This document shows, piece after piece, positions 1-8,731 of a DNA stretch of 40,352 nucleotides; positions within the stretch are counted from its first letter, which is position 1; every line of letters starts with the position of its first letter. The stretch lies in contig NZ_FOPS01000015.1 in NCBI RefSeq assembly GCF_900113545.1, forward strand, positions 1 to 40,352. Direction: 5' to 3'. This DNA comes from Neisseria elongata subsp. elongata. Lineage in GTDB: Bacteria; Pseudomonadota; Gammaproteobacteria; Burkholderiales; Neisseriaceae. Position numbers and translations under genes: made by a program. The notes beneath the pieces are model-generated. The model was not told the DNA's origin and did no database searches. It saw only the letters and a program-made list of their open reading frames with translations.

Positions 1-278
1 AAACGGCAAAACAGGTTGAAATCGATGCGGGTGATGAGGCTGTGTTCGAGTTCGGGATCGGAGAGGCTGTGCCATTGGCCGAGCAGGACGGCTTTGAACA
101 TAGACAACAGGGAATAGGCGGGACGGCCGCGGTGGTCTCTAAGGTAACGGGTTCTTTGACGATTCAGGTATTGCTCGATCGGTTGCCAATCAATCACCTG
201 ATCCAACTTCAATAGTGGGAAGCGGTCGATGTGTTTGGCAATCATGGCTTGTGCGGTTTGTTGGAAGAAGGTGCTCAT
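1..278 (-). CDS. IS5-family transposase, N-terminal part (continues beyond window)
   Basis: The reading frame begins at ATG 278 on the minus strand and runs off the window edge; 92 codons are visible. The protein begins MSTFFQQTAQAMIAKHIDRF and continues with the DUF772-like N-terminal region of IS5 transposases, including YLRDHRGRPAYSLLSMFKAV and the LLGQWHSLSDPELEHSL segment. The DDE catalytic domain lies outside the window, so activity cannot be judged. Nothing is broken in the visible part. Confidence 0.85.
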   Translation of the reverse strand, partial: MSTFFQQTAQAMIAKHIDRFPLLKLDQVIDWQPIEQYLNRQRTRYLRDHRGRPAYSLLSMFKAVLLGQWHSLSDPELEHSLITRIDFNLFCR

Positions 279-342
279 GAGAAATCCCCTAAATGTCTTG
301 GTGGGAATTTAGGGGATTTGGGGGGGATTTTGCAAAGGTCTC
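1..342 (-). mobile_element. IS5-family insertion sequence (IS1106-like), left part cut by window edge
   Basis: One end of an insertion sequence. The outer terminus reads GAGACCTTTGCAAAAT inward from position 342 on the minus strand, the type of end I associate with Neisseria IS5-group elements such as IS1106 (from memory, unverified). The transposase starts 64 bases inside it. The other end and the target duplication lie outside the window. The insertion sits just upstream of the small membrane-protein gene at 363 and may have replaced that gene's original promoter and start. Confidence 0.85.
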
Positions 343-362
343 AGAACAGGAGATTATTTAAA

Positions 363-644
363 TTGGACACACAGGAAAAACTCAAACACATCGGCATGTT
401 GGCTGCCATTTGGTTGGTCATTTACATCCTATGGAAAGCCACGGCCAATTCCGGCGGCATGATGTCATACATCATTACACAGCTGAGTATGTTTACTATT
501 TTTTGGAGTATTTTTGCCGCCATATATTCCTTGATTTCAGTGATGCAAACACTGGCCGGTAAACCCAGCCCGGCATGGAAAATAATCCTGCTGCCCACAC
601 TTGGCCTGTGGTTGTTCCTCTGCGCCCATTCCTACCTTTTTTAG
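363..644 (+). CDS. small three-helix inner-membrane protein, unknown function
   Basis: A 93-residue hydrophobic protein with three likely membrane segments: roughly residues 12-28 (MLAAIWLVIYILWKA), 38-60 and 72-93. I chose the TTG at 363 because an AGGAG ribosome site (348-352) lies 10 bases upstream and no ATG is available before codon 12 (position 396). The frame stays open leftwards into the IS end at 342, so the original start may have been lost when the IS inserted. I recognise no family. An inverted DUS pair follows at 705-741. Confidence 0.55.
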   Translation: MDTQEKLKHIGMLAAIWLVIYILWKATANSGGMMSYIITQLSMFTIFWSIFAAIYSLISVMQTLAGKPSPAWKIILLPTLGLWLFLCAHSYLF

Positions 645-704
645 TTAGCCCTCCTTAGGCCTCAACGTACATCTGAAAAGCTGACGGCCTTTTTTAATCT
701 GATC

Positions 705-741
705 AAACAGGCCGTCTGAAAACTTTTCAGACGGCCTGTTT
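705..741. terminator. inverted DUS pair, bidirectional terminator
   Basis: Perfect inverted repeat AAACAGGCCGTCTGAAAA / TTTTCAGACGGCCTGTTT with a one-base loop, between the small membrane gene and hrpA. Its right arm abuts the hrpA -10 element. Confidence 0.8.
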
Positions 742-749
742 GCTATAAT
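741..749 (+). promoter_or_regulatory. extended -10 promoter of hrpA
   Basis: TGCTATAAT (consensus -10 at 744-749 preceded by TG) lies 34 bases before the hrpA start at 784. No good -35 is visible at the right distance, where the DUS arm lies, as is common for extended -10 promoters. Confidence 0.6.
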
Positions 750-783
750 TCCGCTTTATCTTCATCCATCACGCACACCAATC

Positions 784-2178
784 ATGCCCCATCCCGATTT
801 CTCCCAAACCCTCTCCAAAGACCGCCACTTCCTGCAATCCGCCTTCAAAAATCCCAACAAATACGGCGGCTTGTCCAAAGTCGAAGAAAAATACCGAAAA
901 TCGCACGAAATCTTTTTGAAGCGTTTGGCCGCCTTGCCCAAACCCGAGTTCGACAACACCCTGCCCGTTCACGAGAAGCTCGAAGAAATCAAAAAAGCCA
1001 TTGCCGAAAATCAGGTAACGATTATTTGCGGCGAAACCGGTTCGGGCAAAACCACACAGTTGCCCAAGATTTGTTTGGAACTCGGACGCGGAGCGGCGGG
1101 GCTGATCGGGCATACCCAGCCGCGCCGTTTGGCCGCGCGCTCGGTGGCGGAGCGGATTGCCGAAGAGCTGAAATCGGAAATCGGCAGCGCGGTGGGCTAT
1201 AGGGTGCGCTTCACCGACCACACCTCGCGCGATGCCTGCGTCAAGCTGATGACCGACGGCATCCTGCTGGCGGAAACACAGACCGACCGTTATCTCGCCG
1301 CCTACGACACGATTATCATCGACGAAGCGCACGAACGCAGCCTGAACATCGACTTCCTGCTGGGCTACCTGAAACAGCTCCTGCCGCGCCGCCCCGATTT
1401 GAAAGTCATCATCACCTCGGCCACGATAGACGCAGAACGCTTTTCCCAACACTTCAACGGCGCGCCTGTACTGGAAGTGAGCGGGCGCACCTATCCCGTC
1501 GAAATCCTCTACCGCCCGCTGACCAGCAAAGACGAAGACGACGCGGAAGTGGAGCTGACCGACGCGATTGTCGATGCGGCGGACGAATTGGCGCGACACG
1601 GCGAAGGCGATATTTTGGTGTTCCTGCCGGGCGAACGCGAAATCCGCGAAGCCGCCGAAGCCCTGCGCAAATCCACGCTGCGCCGCAACGACGAAATCCT
1701 GCCCCTGTTCGCACGCCTGTCGCACGCCGAGCAGCACAAAATTTTCCACCCTTCAGGCGCGAAACGCCGCATCGTGTTAGCAACCAACGTCGCCGAAACC
1801 TCGCTCACCGTGCCGGGCATCAAATACGTCATCGACACCGGCCTGGCGCGCGTCAAACGCTATTCCGCACGGGCGAAAGTGGAGCAGCTTCATGTCGAAA
1901 AAATATCCCAAGCCGCCGCCCGCCAACGCTCCGGCCGCTGCGGACGCGTCTCCGCAGGCGTATGTATCCGACTGTTTTCAGAAGAAGATTTCAACAGCCG
2001 CACCGAATTCACCGACCCCGAAATCATCCGCAGCAACCTGGCCGCCGTCATCCTGCGCATGGCATCGCTGAACTTGGGCGACGTGGCGGCATTCCCGTTT
2101 TTGGAAATGCCTGACTCGCGGTATATCAATGACGGGTTTCAGGTGTTGTTGGAATTAGGGGCGGTGGAGGCCGTCTGA
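784..2178 (+). CDS. hrpA: ATP-dependent RNA helicase HrpA, N-terminal helicase core only (split gene)
   Basis: A 464-residue protein carrying both RecA-like domains of the DEAH-box helicase HrpA. Walker [10 protein letters not shown] is at residues 83-91, DEAH at 180-183, motif III SAT near 212-214, and motif [10 protein letters not shown] at 381-388. In E. coli HrpA unwinds RNA and resolves collided ribosomes. The family is normally about 1300 residues, with winged-helix, ratchet, OB and long C-terminal regions after the core. Here the frame ends at ELGAVEAV, where GAGGCCGTCTGA, a DUS, supplies the stop. The missing remainder, starting at the equivalent point (YRLTKLGEQ), is at 33268-37311 on the opposite strand. 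The ATPase core looks intact, but without the C-terminal domains normal function is doubtful. It is effectively half of a rearranged gene. Confidence 0.9.
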   Translation: MPHPDFSQTLSKDRHFLQSAFKNPNKYGGLSKVEEKYRKSHEIFLKRLAALPKPEFDNTLPVHEKLEEIKKAIAENQVTIICGETGSGKTTQLPKICLELGRGAAGLIGHTQPRRLAARSVAERIAEELKSEIGSAVGYRVRFTDHTSRDACVKLMTDGILLAETQTDRYLAAYDTIIIDEAHERSLNIDFLLGYLKQLLPRRPDLKVIITSATIDAERFSQHFNGAPVLEVSGRTYPVEILYRPLTSKDEDDAEVELTDAIVDAADELARHGEGDILVFLPGEREIREAAEALRKSTLRRNDEILPLFARLSHAEQHKIFHPSGAKRRIVLATNVAETSLTVPGIKYVIDTGLARVKRYSARAKVEQLHVEKISQAAARQRSGRCGRVSAGVCIRLFSEEDFNSRTEFTDPEIIRSNLAAVILRMASLNLGDVAAFPFLEMPDSRYINDGFQVLLELGAVEAV

Positions 2179-2208
2179 AAAGTGTTTGATGATGTTTTAG
2201 GAGCTACA

Positions 2209-2817
2209 ATGAAAATCCACTATCAATTGACAGCAGCAGAATTCAGCAAAGGCTCTTCCGACGGGCAAATACTCTTTATCAAGAAACAAAAGAAAGTGCC
2301 CGTCCTGCGTTGGGTAATAACCATCCTTCTGATTGCCTTCTATTCAATTTTTTTCGTTTTATTCTACAAGCAGCATAGCCTGGTTTTAAATTTATTGGCT
2401 GCGCTTGCCAATGGTTCATACGATTTTTCTGGCTATGGCGGTTATGAATATTTCCGCTTCGGCATTACATTTACTTTTTGGGGATTCGTCGTTGCTGGAC
2501 TTATTTTACTCGGACGGTTTTCTTTCCTGAGAGCTTCCCGAGGCATTTTTTCATTCGATAAGCTGTATCAGGATAAATCGCCGCTATTTTCCCAAAATAC
2601 AGTGGAACTTCGCGATAACGGTATTTATCACGAGACAGAAGCCTTCCAAAGTTTGCACTTCTACAAACATATTTGCAGCGTGGAAGAAACAAAGGATTGG
2701 ATTTTCATTTTTCTAGAAAAAAGTATTTTCAAATTCCTGCCCAAAAGTGCATTTCAAGATACACAACAAATACAGCACTTTATCAATCAGATTAAAGAAA
2801 ATATAAACAAAAAATAA
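2209..2817 (+). CDS. YcxB-like membrane protein
   Basis: A 202-residue protein with two membrane helices: about residues 34-56 (VLRWVITILLIAFYSIFFVL) and 92-113. A cytosolic C-terminal domain follows whose pattern (VELRDNGIYHETEAFQSLHF, then FKFLPKSAFQ) matches the YcxB-like domain. Function is unknown. I chose ATG 2209 because AGGAG (2199-2203) lies five bases upstream; a longer frame from GTG 2182 has no such site. It starts 30 bases after the hrpA fragment and is AT-richer than it. If an inversion split hrpA, this gene lies just inside the left breakpoint. Confidence 0.7.
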   Translation: MKIHYQLTAAEFSKGSSDGQILFIKKQKKVPVLRWVITILLIAFYSIFFVLFYKQHSLVLNLLAALANGSYDFSGYGGYEYFRFGITFTFWGFVVAGLILLGRFSFLRASRGIFSFDKLYQDKSPLFSQNTVELRDNGIYHETEAFQSLHFYKHICSVEETKDWIFIFLEKSIFKFLPKSAFQDTQQIQHFINQIKENINKK

Positions 2818-2873
2818 ATCTTTATTGAGTCTCTATTCAGCATCAAAAGCAGACTGATTGCCTGAAAATAAAA

Positions 2874-2903
2874 GGGGCTGTCCCAGATAACCAGGACAGC
2901 CCC
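2874..2903. terminator. palindrome GGGGCTGTCC/GGACAGCCCC, probable terminator or repeat end
   Basis: A perfect 10-base inverted repeat with a 10-base loop, between the convergent YcxB-like gene and purH. A near copy occurs at 37572-37602. It could be an ordinary terminator or the remnant end of a mobile element; from memory it resembles the ends of IS1016-type (IS1595 family) elements, unverified. Confidence 0.55.
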
Positions 2904-2975
2904 GAAATTTAAACTTCAGCGCAGTTTCAATCCGCCTGTTCTTCTTTTCAGACGGCCTTTCTATGCCTTTCCGAA

Positions 2976-4556
2976 TCAATGCCTAAAATGGCGCACGCCC
3001 GTTACTACCATCGCAATACCGTGTTCGTCCGCCGCGTCGAAGACTTCCTGATCGCGCATCGAGCCTGCGGGGTGGATGATGGCTTTGATGCCTTGCTCGG
3101 CAATCACGTCCACGCCGTCGCGGAAGGGGAAGAAAGCGTCGGAGGCGGCACACGCGCCGTTTAAGTCTAGACCTGCGTCCTGCGCTTTGCGGGCGGCGAT
3201 GCGGGTGCTGTCCACGCGGCTCATTTGGCCTGCGCCGATGCCGTAGGTTTGGCCGCCTTTGCCGAATACGATGGCGTTGGATTTGACGTATTTGGCGACG
3301 TTCCAGACAAACAGCAAATCGTTCCACTCCTGCTCGGTCGGTTGGCGTTTGGAGACGACTTTCAAATCGGCGCGGCTGATGCTGTGGATGTCAGGCGTTT
3401 GTACCAACAGTCCGCCGCCGACGCGTTTGAGTTCAAAGCGGTTCGCGCCTGCTTCCAAAGGCACTTCCAACACGCGCACGTTTTTCTTGGCGGCGGCGAT
3501 TTCGAGTGCTTCGGCGGTGAACTTCGGCGCCATCAAGACTTCCATAAATTGGTTGTCGGTAATTTGTTGCACGGTTGCGCCGTCTACTTCACGGTTGAAG
3601 GCGATGATGCCGCCGAACGCGCTGGTGGTGTCGGTGGCGTAGGCGAGTTTGTAGGCGGTCAATGTATCGGCTGCAACGGCGACGCCGCACGGATTGGCGT
3701 GTTTCACAATCACGCAGGCGGGCGCATCGAAGGATTTGACGGCTTCCCAAGCGGCATCGGCATCGGCGATGTTGTTGTACGACAATTCTTTGCCTTGCAG
3801 TTGTTTGTAGGCGGCGAGGCTGCCTGCGGCGGGGTACACATCGCGGTAGAACGCGGCGCGTTGGTGCGGGTTTTCGCCATAGCGCATGTCTTGCACTTTA
3901 ATCCAGCTTTGGTTGAACTGGCTGGGGAATTCGCCGATTTCGGGCGTGCCGCTCAAGACGTCGTCTGAAAGCGAGGTCAGGTAGTTGGAAATCATGCCGT
4001 CGTATTGGGCGGTGTGGCTGAACGCTTTGCGCGACAGGTTGAAGCGGGTTTTGTCGCTCAATGCGCCGCCGTTGGCTTCCATTTCGGCGGCGATGGCGGG
4101 GAAGTCGGCGGTGTCGGTAACGATGGCGACGTGTTTCCAGTTTTTCGCGGCGGAGCGCACCATAGTCGGGCCGCCGATATCGATGTTTTCAATCGCGTCT
4201 TCCAGCGTGCAGTTTGGTTTGGCGATGGTGGCGGCGAAGGGGTAAAGGTTGACGCAAACGAGGTCGATGTTGCCGATGCCGTGTTCTTCCATCTTGGCGA
4301 CGTGTTCGCCCAAATCACGCCGACCCAAAATACCGCCGTGGATTTTCGGATGCAGCGTTTTCACGCGACCGTCGAGCATTTCGGGGAAACCGGTATAGTC
4401 GGCGACTTCAATCACGGGAACGCCCGCATCGGCAAGCAGCTTCGCCGTGCCGCCGGTGGAGAGGATTTCGACACCGAGTTTGTGCAGGGTTTGGGCAAAT
4501 TCGACTGCGCCGTTTTTGTCGGACAGGCTGATCAGGGCGCGTTTGATGGAAGGCAT
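2976..4556 (-). CDS. purH: bifunctional AICAR transformylase / IMP cyclohydrolase PurH
   Basis: Catalyses the last two steps of purine synthesis: formylation of AICAR with 10-formyl-THF, then ring closure to IMP. The 526-residue length is normal. Residues 1-150 form the MGS-like IMP cyclohydrolase domain (begins [20 protein letters not shown], contains [11 protein letters not shown] and [14 protein letters not shown]). The rest is the transformylase domain, with the catalytic Lys-His pair in [10 protein letters not shown] and the C-terminal [11 protein letters not shown] segment. The start ATG 4556 is preceded by AAGGAAT. A single DUS lies just past the stop (about 2948). It is monocistronic as far as visible. 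Confidence 0.97.
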   Translation of the reverse strand: MPSIKRALISLSDKNGAVEFAQTLHKLGVEILSTGGTAKLLADAGVPVIEVADYTGFPEMLDGRVKTLHPKIHGGILGRRDLGEHVAKMEEHGIGNIDLVCVNLYPFAATIAKPNCTLEDAIENIDIGGPTMVRSAAKNWKHVAIVTDTADFPAIAAEMEANGGALSDKTRFNLSRKAFSHTAQYDGMISNYLTSLSDDVLSGTPEIGEFPSQFNQSWIKVQDMRYGENPHQRAAFYRDVYPAAGSLAAYKQLQGKELSYNNIADADAAWEAVKSFDAPACVIVKHANPCGVAVAADTLTAYKLAYATDTTSAFGGIIAFNREVDGATVQQITDNQFMEVLMAPKFTAEALEIAAAKKNVRVLEVPLEAGANRFELKRVGGGLLVQTPDIHSISRADLKVVSKRQPTEQEWNDLLFVWNVAKYVKSNAIVFGKGGQTYGIGAGQMSRVDSTRIAARKAQDAGLDLNGACAASDAFFPFRDGVDVIAEQGIKAIIHPAGSMRDQEVFDAADEHGIAMVVTGVRHFRH

Positions 4557-4668
4557 GGGGATTCCTTTTTTTGAAGGTTTAATCGATACACGCTGCTAGC
4601 GCAAAAATGAAACAAAATTTGATGAGATGTTTAGCTCCGATGGCGTTCTCTTGGGCAATTCAATAAAT

Positions 4669-5148
4669 TTATACCTTGCGGCAAGCAATATCTTGTCTAT
4701 CACCCTGCATACGGACGCTTAGGCTGTCATTCCCGATTTTTTTAACCTGCATTTGCCATTTATCTGATTTACCAATGTCGTTTCTCATCTGGGCAAACAT
4801 TTCCTTATCCACTTTACGCCACGGGATGGTGCGAATTTTAGCTGTGCTATGTTGTCTTTGAACATCGGTGGTTTTAACGTTCAAACCAATTTTTTCTCCA
4901 TTCAACGTCCAAGTGCCATCTGTAAACACCCGATAAACTAGGGTTTCATCATCAGGTGAAGGAATATTCAAATCCACAATCACGCTTACTTTTTGCTCAC
5001 TGCCAAAAGTAAACGTCATCGGCGTTTTATTAGTGGCAGCGCACTGCCATTTACCGAGCAGTTGCGCTTCTTGAACAACAACAGGTTTTGCCAACACAGG
5101 CGCAGCAGCAAAGGCAGCAAGAAGAAAAATCAGGTGTTTTTTTTGCAT
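4669..5148 (-). CDS. secreted protein of unknown function
   Basis: A 159-residue protein with a clear Sec signal peptide (MQKKHLIFLLAAFAAAPVLA, cleavage near residue 20). The mature part has a LLGKWQC motif near its start and alternating strand-like segments, resembling small lipocalin-like or stress-type periplasmic proteins in which the G-x-W motif opens the barrel; this is a weak analogy. Two cysteines remain in the mature chain (LGKWQC and DIAC), which could form a disulfide joining the ends. The gene is AT-richer than purH downstream. I do not recognise the family. Confidence 0.7.
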   Translation of the reverse strand: MQKKHLIFLLAAFAAAPVLAKPVVVQEAQLLGKWQCAATNKTPMTFTFGSEQKVSVIVDLNIPSPDDETLVYRVFTDGTWTLNGEKIGLNVKTTDVQRQHSTAKIRTIPWRKVDKEMFAQMRNDIGKSDKWQMQVKKIGNDSLSVRMQGDRQDIACRKV

Positions 5149-5455
5149 AACAGTTTCTTTCTATAAAATCGGGAGTGAATAAGCTACTTTCTTAGTTTTC
5201 CAACTGCCTTATACAAGTTTGAAGACACTGGCGGTCAGTTTGACAGAATACGTCTTCAATCTTGGCAAAACATTATGGGATGAATTTTCAGGGCGGTATT
5301 ATCCTCTAGTTTCAGCTTTTTGGCTGCAGTTTTCAAACGACCTTTACTGCTTGAAAGCCTATTTCCTTGCCGTTTTCAATCAGTCTTTCACAAGGATTCC
5401 GTTTTCAATACGGAATGCGCGGTTTTAAGCGTTTTTCGACAGAAATCAACCTGCC
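5149..5455. other. AT-rich stretch without a convincing gene
   Basis: Upstream region of the secreted-protein gene. A plus-strand frame exists at 5219-5428 (TTG start, 69 codons), but it has no ribosome site, a biased composition and no recognisable motif. No DUS or RNA gene is visible here. Confidence 0.4.
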
Positions 5456-5721
5456 TCAATGTTGAACATTGAGCGGATAGCTTTTTGGCGCAACGTGCGT
5501 CTTGCCGTTGAAAGGAATCACATACTTCTGATTTTTATAACGCTTTCTACCATCCACCCCCTTCACCGTTACGCTTAATACCCATACACCTGAGGCTGAA
5601 GGACGGTTTTTATCAAAAGCAATTTTTGCATCGATGCTGGTATAGCAATCTTCACAATCACGTTTCTCCGCCCTTTGTATTCATCACAATTGCCATAATA
5701 GCGGAAGATGTTTCGGCGCAT
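5456..5721 (-). pseudogene. remnant of a small cysteine-containing protein gene, frameshifted
   Basis: On the minus strand an ATG at 5721 opens a frame encoding MRRNIFRYYGNCDEYKGRRN, which soon stops. The adjacent frame from about 5670 reads DCEDCYTSIDAKIAFDKN, then GVWVLSVTVKGVDGRKRYKN and ends VAPKSYPLNVQH at a TGA (5456-5458). Joining the frames with one indel gives a plausible protein of roughly 85 residues with several Cys, so I read this as a decayed gene. No family was recognised. The alternative is a short intact ORF with a start I could not identify. Confidence 0.4.
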
Positions 5722-5787
5722 ATTATCGGCCTTTTTCGGCGTTTATGCAGCATGATAGAACAGGAAATGTTTACAATTTTGCAAAAA

Positions 5788-5832
5788 GCCGTCTGAAAAA
5801 CATATAAACCGAGAAACGGTTTTTCAGACGGC
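5788..5832 (-). terminator. inverted DUS pair after the HAD gene
   Basis: GCCGTCTGAAAAAC (5788-5801) and GTTTTTCAGACGGC (5819-5832) form a 14-base stem. The stop codon of the HAD phosphatase gene (5824-5826) is inside the right arm. Confidence 0.8.
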
Positions 5833-6480
5833 CTCTTGCGCCCATGCGGCCAGCGCAGCCATATCGGGTGCGGCGCAATCGACGAAGGGCAAGAGATGGC
5901 TGCCGCTGCCGAACCAAACGGTTTTCATGCCCAGCTTTTTTGCGGCGGCGAGATTGTCGGCGGAATCGTCCACCATCACGCAGTCGGCCGGGTCGGCCTT
6001 CATGGCGGCGCATACGGTGAGGTAGGCCGCTTCGGCGGGTTTGTAGAGCAGGCCGAAATCGTCCGTGCCGAACAATGCGTCGAAGCAGTCGGACAAACCC
6101 AGTTCGGCCGCCAAGCCGCGCACATAAAACGACGGTGCGTTGGAAAATACGGCTTTACGCCCTTTCAGACGGCCTAGAACGTCTGCCGTGCCTTGCACGG
6201 GGCGGACTTTCGGCAGGATTTCGTCCATCGGGTGGCTGTGGCGCAGGAAGTCGGCGATGTCAGTTTCGGGATGGTGCAGCCGCAGCCCGGCCAACGTCGC
6301 GCCGTAGCGGTGCCAATAGTCGCGGCGCAGGTGGTCGGCTTCCGATTCGGTCAGCTTCAAATGCCGCATCAGGTAAGCGGTCATGCGGCGGTTGATCAGG
6401 TAGAAAATGCCTTCGTCGGCATGATGCAGCGTATTATCCAAGTCAAACAGCCAGACAGTTGTTTTCGGCTCTTTATTCAT
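5824..6480 (-). CDS. HAD-superfamily pyrimidine 5'-nucleotidase-like phosphatase
   Basis: A 218-residue haloacid-dehalogenase hydrolase. Motif I is WLFDLDNTLH (nucleophile Asp near residue 13), motif II the FSNAP segment near 117-121, motif III the Lys in YKPAEAAY, and motif IV MVDDSADNLAAA. The cap and overall pattern match the Sdt1/YjjG-type pyrimidine nucleotidase group, so the substrate is probably a small phosphorylated metabolite such as UMP; this is inferred from family only. Translation ends EAV with the DUS-derived stop GAGGCCGTCTGA. It is divergent from thiB with 52 bases between starts. Confidence 0.88.
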   Translation of the reverse strand: MNKEPKTTVWLFDLDNTLHHADEGIFYLINRRMTAYLMRHLKLTESEADHLRRDYWHRYGATLAGLRLHHPETDIADFLRHSHPMDEILPKVRPVQGTADVLGRLKGRKAVFSNAPSFYVRGLAAELGLSDCFDALFGTDDFGLLYKPAEAAYLTVCAAMKADPADCVMVDDSADNLAAAKKLGMKTVWFGSGSHLLPFVDCAAPDMAALAAWAQEAV

Positions 6481-6532
6481 ATCGTTTTCGGCGGTATCAT
6501 TACCGCGATTATAGCCAAAGGGAGATTATGGT

Positions 6533-7537
6533 ATGAAACGGATTTTACTTGCGGTGGCAACAGCCGCCCTTTTGATGCCTGCCGTACAGGCGCAGACGGA
6601 AGTCCGGCTGGCGGTGCACAAATCGTTCAGCCTGCCGAAAGACGCGTTTGCCGCCTTCGAGCGCGCCAACGATGCCAAAGTATCGGTGATTAAGGCGGGC
6701 AGCGGCAACGAATTGGTGAACAAGCTGGTATTGAGCCGCGCACAGCCGATTGCCGACGCGGTGTACGGCCTGGACAACACCACCGTGCTGAAAGCGAAAG
6801 AAGGCGGCATCCTCGCCGCCGCCCAACCGCCCTCGGCAGCCGTAACCGCCGCCCTGCCCCATGCGGCGGCGGTGGACACGGGCTACATTGCCGTCAACTA
6901 CGACAAAGCCTGGTTTGCCAAAAACAAACTGCCCCTGCCGCAGAGCCTCGAAGATTTGGCCAAACCGCAATATAAAGACCTGCTGGCCATGCCCAATCCC
7001 GGACTGTCCAGCACAGGTTTAGGCTTCCTGTTGGCCAACATCCAAGGCATGGGTGAGAAGCAGGCTTTCGACTGGTGGGCGAAAATGCGCGCCAACGGCG
7101 TGAAGGTAACAAAAGACTGGAGCGAAGCCTACTACACCGAATTCAGCCGCAACGGCGGCTCGCGCCCGCTGGTGGTGGGTTATGCTTCCAGCCCGGCGGC
7201 CGAAGTGCATTACGGCAAGGGCAAATTCGATACCCCGCCCACCGGCGTATTGTTCCTGAAAGGCGGCGTATTCCGCCAAGTGGAAGGCGCGGCGGTGCTC
7301 AACGGAGCGAAACAGCCCGCCTTGGCGGCCAAACTGGTGCAATACCTGCAAAGCGCGCCGGTGCAGAAAGCGGTACCGACCGAAATGTGGGTTTACCCCG
7401 CCGTGAAAAACACGCCGCTGCCCGACGTGTTCAAACACGCCCGCGCGCCGCAGCACAGCGACAACCCGTCTGAAGCGGCCATCGCGAAAAACCAACGCCG
7501 CTGGGTCAGCCAATGGATACGGGTAGTATTGAAATAA
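6533..7537 (+). CDS. thiB: thiamine ABC transporter substrate-binding protein ThiB
   Basis: A 334-residue periplasmic binding protein with signal peptide [20 protein letters not shown]. The mature N-terminus [20 protein letters not shown], the [15 protein letters not shown] segment and the [10 protein letters not shown] loop are typical of the thiamine/TPP-binding ThiB (TbpA) family. It captures thiamine compounds in the periplasm for the ThiPQ permease/ATPase. No thiP or thiQ is next to it; the following gene is pdxA, so the transporter's other parts must be elsewhere if present. The start is preceded by GGGAGA. An alternative is another member of the same solute-binding cluster (iron- or sulfate-type). 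Confidence 0.88.
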   Translation: MKRILLAVATAALLMPAVQAQTEVRLAVHKSFSLPKDAFAAFERANDAKVSVIKAGSGNELVNKLVLSRAQPIADAVYGLDNTTVLKAKEGGILAAAQPPSAAVTAALPHAAAVDTGYIAVNYDKAWFAKNKLPLPQSLEDLAKPQYKDLLAMPNPGLSSTGLGFLLANIQGMGEKQAFDWWAKMRANGVKVTKDWSEAYYTEFSRNGGSRPLVVGYASSPAAEVHYGKGKFDTPPTGVLFLKGGVFRQVEGAAVLNGAKQPALAAKLVQYLQSAPVQKAVPTEMWVYPAVKNTPLPDVFKHARAPQHSDNPSEAAIAKNQRRWVSQWIRVVLK

Positions 7538-7556
7538 AATAACCGCCGCAGCGAAC

Positions 7557-7596
7557 AGGCCGTCTGAAAATCCGAAAACGGGGTTTCAGACGGCCT
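7557..7596 (+). terminator. inverted DUS pair between thiB and pdxA
   Basis: AGGCCGTCTGAAA (7557-7569) and TTTCAGACGGCCT (7584-7596), 20 bases after the thiB stop and 20 before the pdxA start. Confidence 0.8.
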
Positions 7597-7616
7597 CAAC
7601 CCATCAAGGAACCATC

Positions 7617-8612
7617 ATGCCCCTTCCCGTTATCGCCGTAACCGGCGGCGAACCTGCCGGCATCGGCGCCGACATCTGCCTCGACCTTGCCGCCGCCAAA
7701 CTGCCCTGTCGCCCCGTCGTCCTCGCCGACATCGGCCTGCTCCGCCAACGTGCGGCGCAGTTGGGCAAAACCGTCGCCCTGCGCGACTTTTCCTCCAATC
7801 TCCCGCCGCAGCCCGGCACGCTCGACGTTTGGCACATCCCGCTGGCCGCCCCGTGCGAGGCAGGCCGTCTGAACGCCGCCAACTCGCCCTATGTGCTGCA
7901 ACTGCTCGACACCGCCTATCAAGGCATTCAAAACGGTATGTTTGCCGCCATGACCACCGCCCCCCTGCACAAGGGCATCATCAACGACGCGGGCGCGGGC
8001 GGCGGATTTTTCAGCGGCCACACCGAATATCTGGCCGAAAAAAGCGGCACGCCCCGCGTCGTCATGATGCTGGCGGGCGGCGGCCTGCGCGTGGCATTGG
8101 CCACCACCCACCTGCCGCTGAAAGACGTGGCCGCCGCAATTACCCGCGAAAGCCTGCTGGAAACCGCCCGCATCCTGCACCGCGATTTACAGCACAAATT
8201 CGGCCTTGCGCACCCGCGCATCCTGGTTGCCGGCCTCAACCCGCACGCGGGCGAAGGCGGCCATTTGGGGCATGAGGAAAACGACGTCATCATCCCCGCG
8301 CTGGAAGAGATGCGCGCCGCCGGACTGGACATCCGAGGGCCGTATCCGGCCGACACGCTGTTTCAGCCGTTTATGCTCAAAGATGCCGATGCCGTGCTGG
8401 CGATGTATCACGACCAAGGCCTGCCGGTGTTGAAATACGCATCCTTCGGCCAAGGGGTGAACATCACGCTCGGCCTGCCCTTCATCCGCACTTCGGTAGA
8501 CCACGGCACGGCCCTCGATTTGGCCGGCACGGGCCGCGCCGACAGCGGCAGCCTGATGGCGGCCGTTCGGACGGCCTGCGAAATGGCGGCTGCCGGCTTG
8601 GCAGGGGATTAA
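7617..8612 (+). CDS. pdxA: 4-hydroxythreonine-4-phosphate dehydrogenase PdxA
   Basis: Oxidises 4-phosphohydroxy-L-threonine in the DXP-dependent pathway to pyridoxal phosphate, using NAD and a divalent metal. The 331-residue length is normal. It begins [20 protein letters not shown]. The metal-binding histidines occur in [22 protein letters not shown] and [19 protein letters not shown], followed by the conserved [17 protein letters not shown]. The start has AAGGA upstream. It is convergent with the DUF4124-like gene, with a shared DUS hairpin between them. Confidence 0.96.
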   Translation: MPLPVIAVTGGEPAGIGADICLDLAAAKLPCRPVVLADIGLLRQRAAQLGKTVALRDFSSNLPPQPGTLDVWHIPLAAPCEAGRLNAANSPYVLQLLDTAYQGIQNGMFAAMTTAPLHKGIINDAGAGGGFFSGHTEYLAEKSGTPRVVMMLAGGGLRVALATTHLPLKDVAAAITRESLLETARILHRDLQHKFGLAHPRILVAGLNPHAGEGGHLGHEENDVIIPALEEMRAAGLDIRGPYPADTLFQPFMLKDADAVLAMYHDQGLPVLKYASFGQGVNITLGLPFIRTSVDHGTALDLAGTGRADSGSLMAAVRTACEMAAAGLAGD

Positions 8613-8665
8613 GCTGCCCCGATACCGCCTTATATCCGTTTGAAGCAAAGGCTTGCCCGCCAATG

Positions 8666-8712
8666 AAAAGGCCGTCTGAAAAACCGATTTTCAGGTTTTC
8701 AGACGGCCTTTT
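8666..8712. terminator. inverted DUS pair, bidirectional terminator
   Basis: AAAAGGCCGTCTGAAAA (8666-8682) and TTTTCAGACGGCCTTTT (8696-8712) between the convergent pdxA and DUF4124-like genes; T-runs are present on both strands. Confidence 0.85.
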
Positions 8713-8731
8713 CCATGGATTGCCATCGGAT

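Noticed and set aside
769-1749. Long minus-strand frame opposite hrpA (326 codons)
   Set aside because: Shadow of the hrpA coding strand, rich in F, G and V as expected from reversed codons, with no start signal or family motif.
5219-5428. 69-codon plus-strand frame starting TTG
   Set aside because: No ribosome site, no recognisable motif, and it lies in an AT-rich decayed region; more likely chance.
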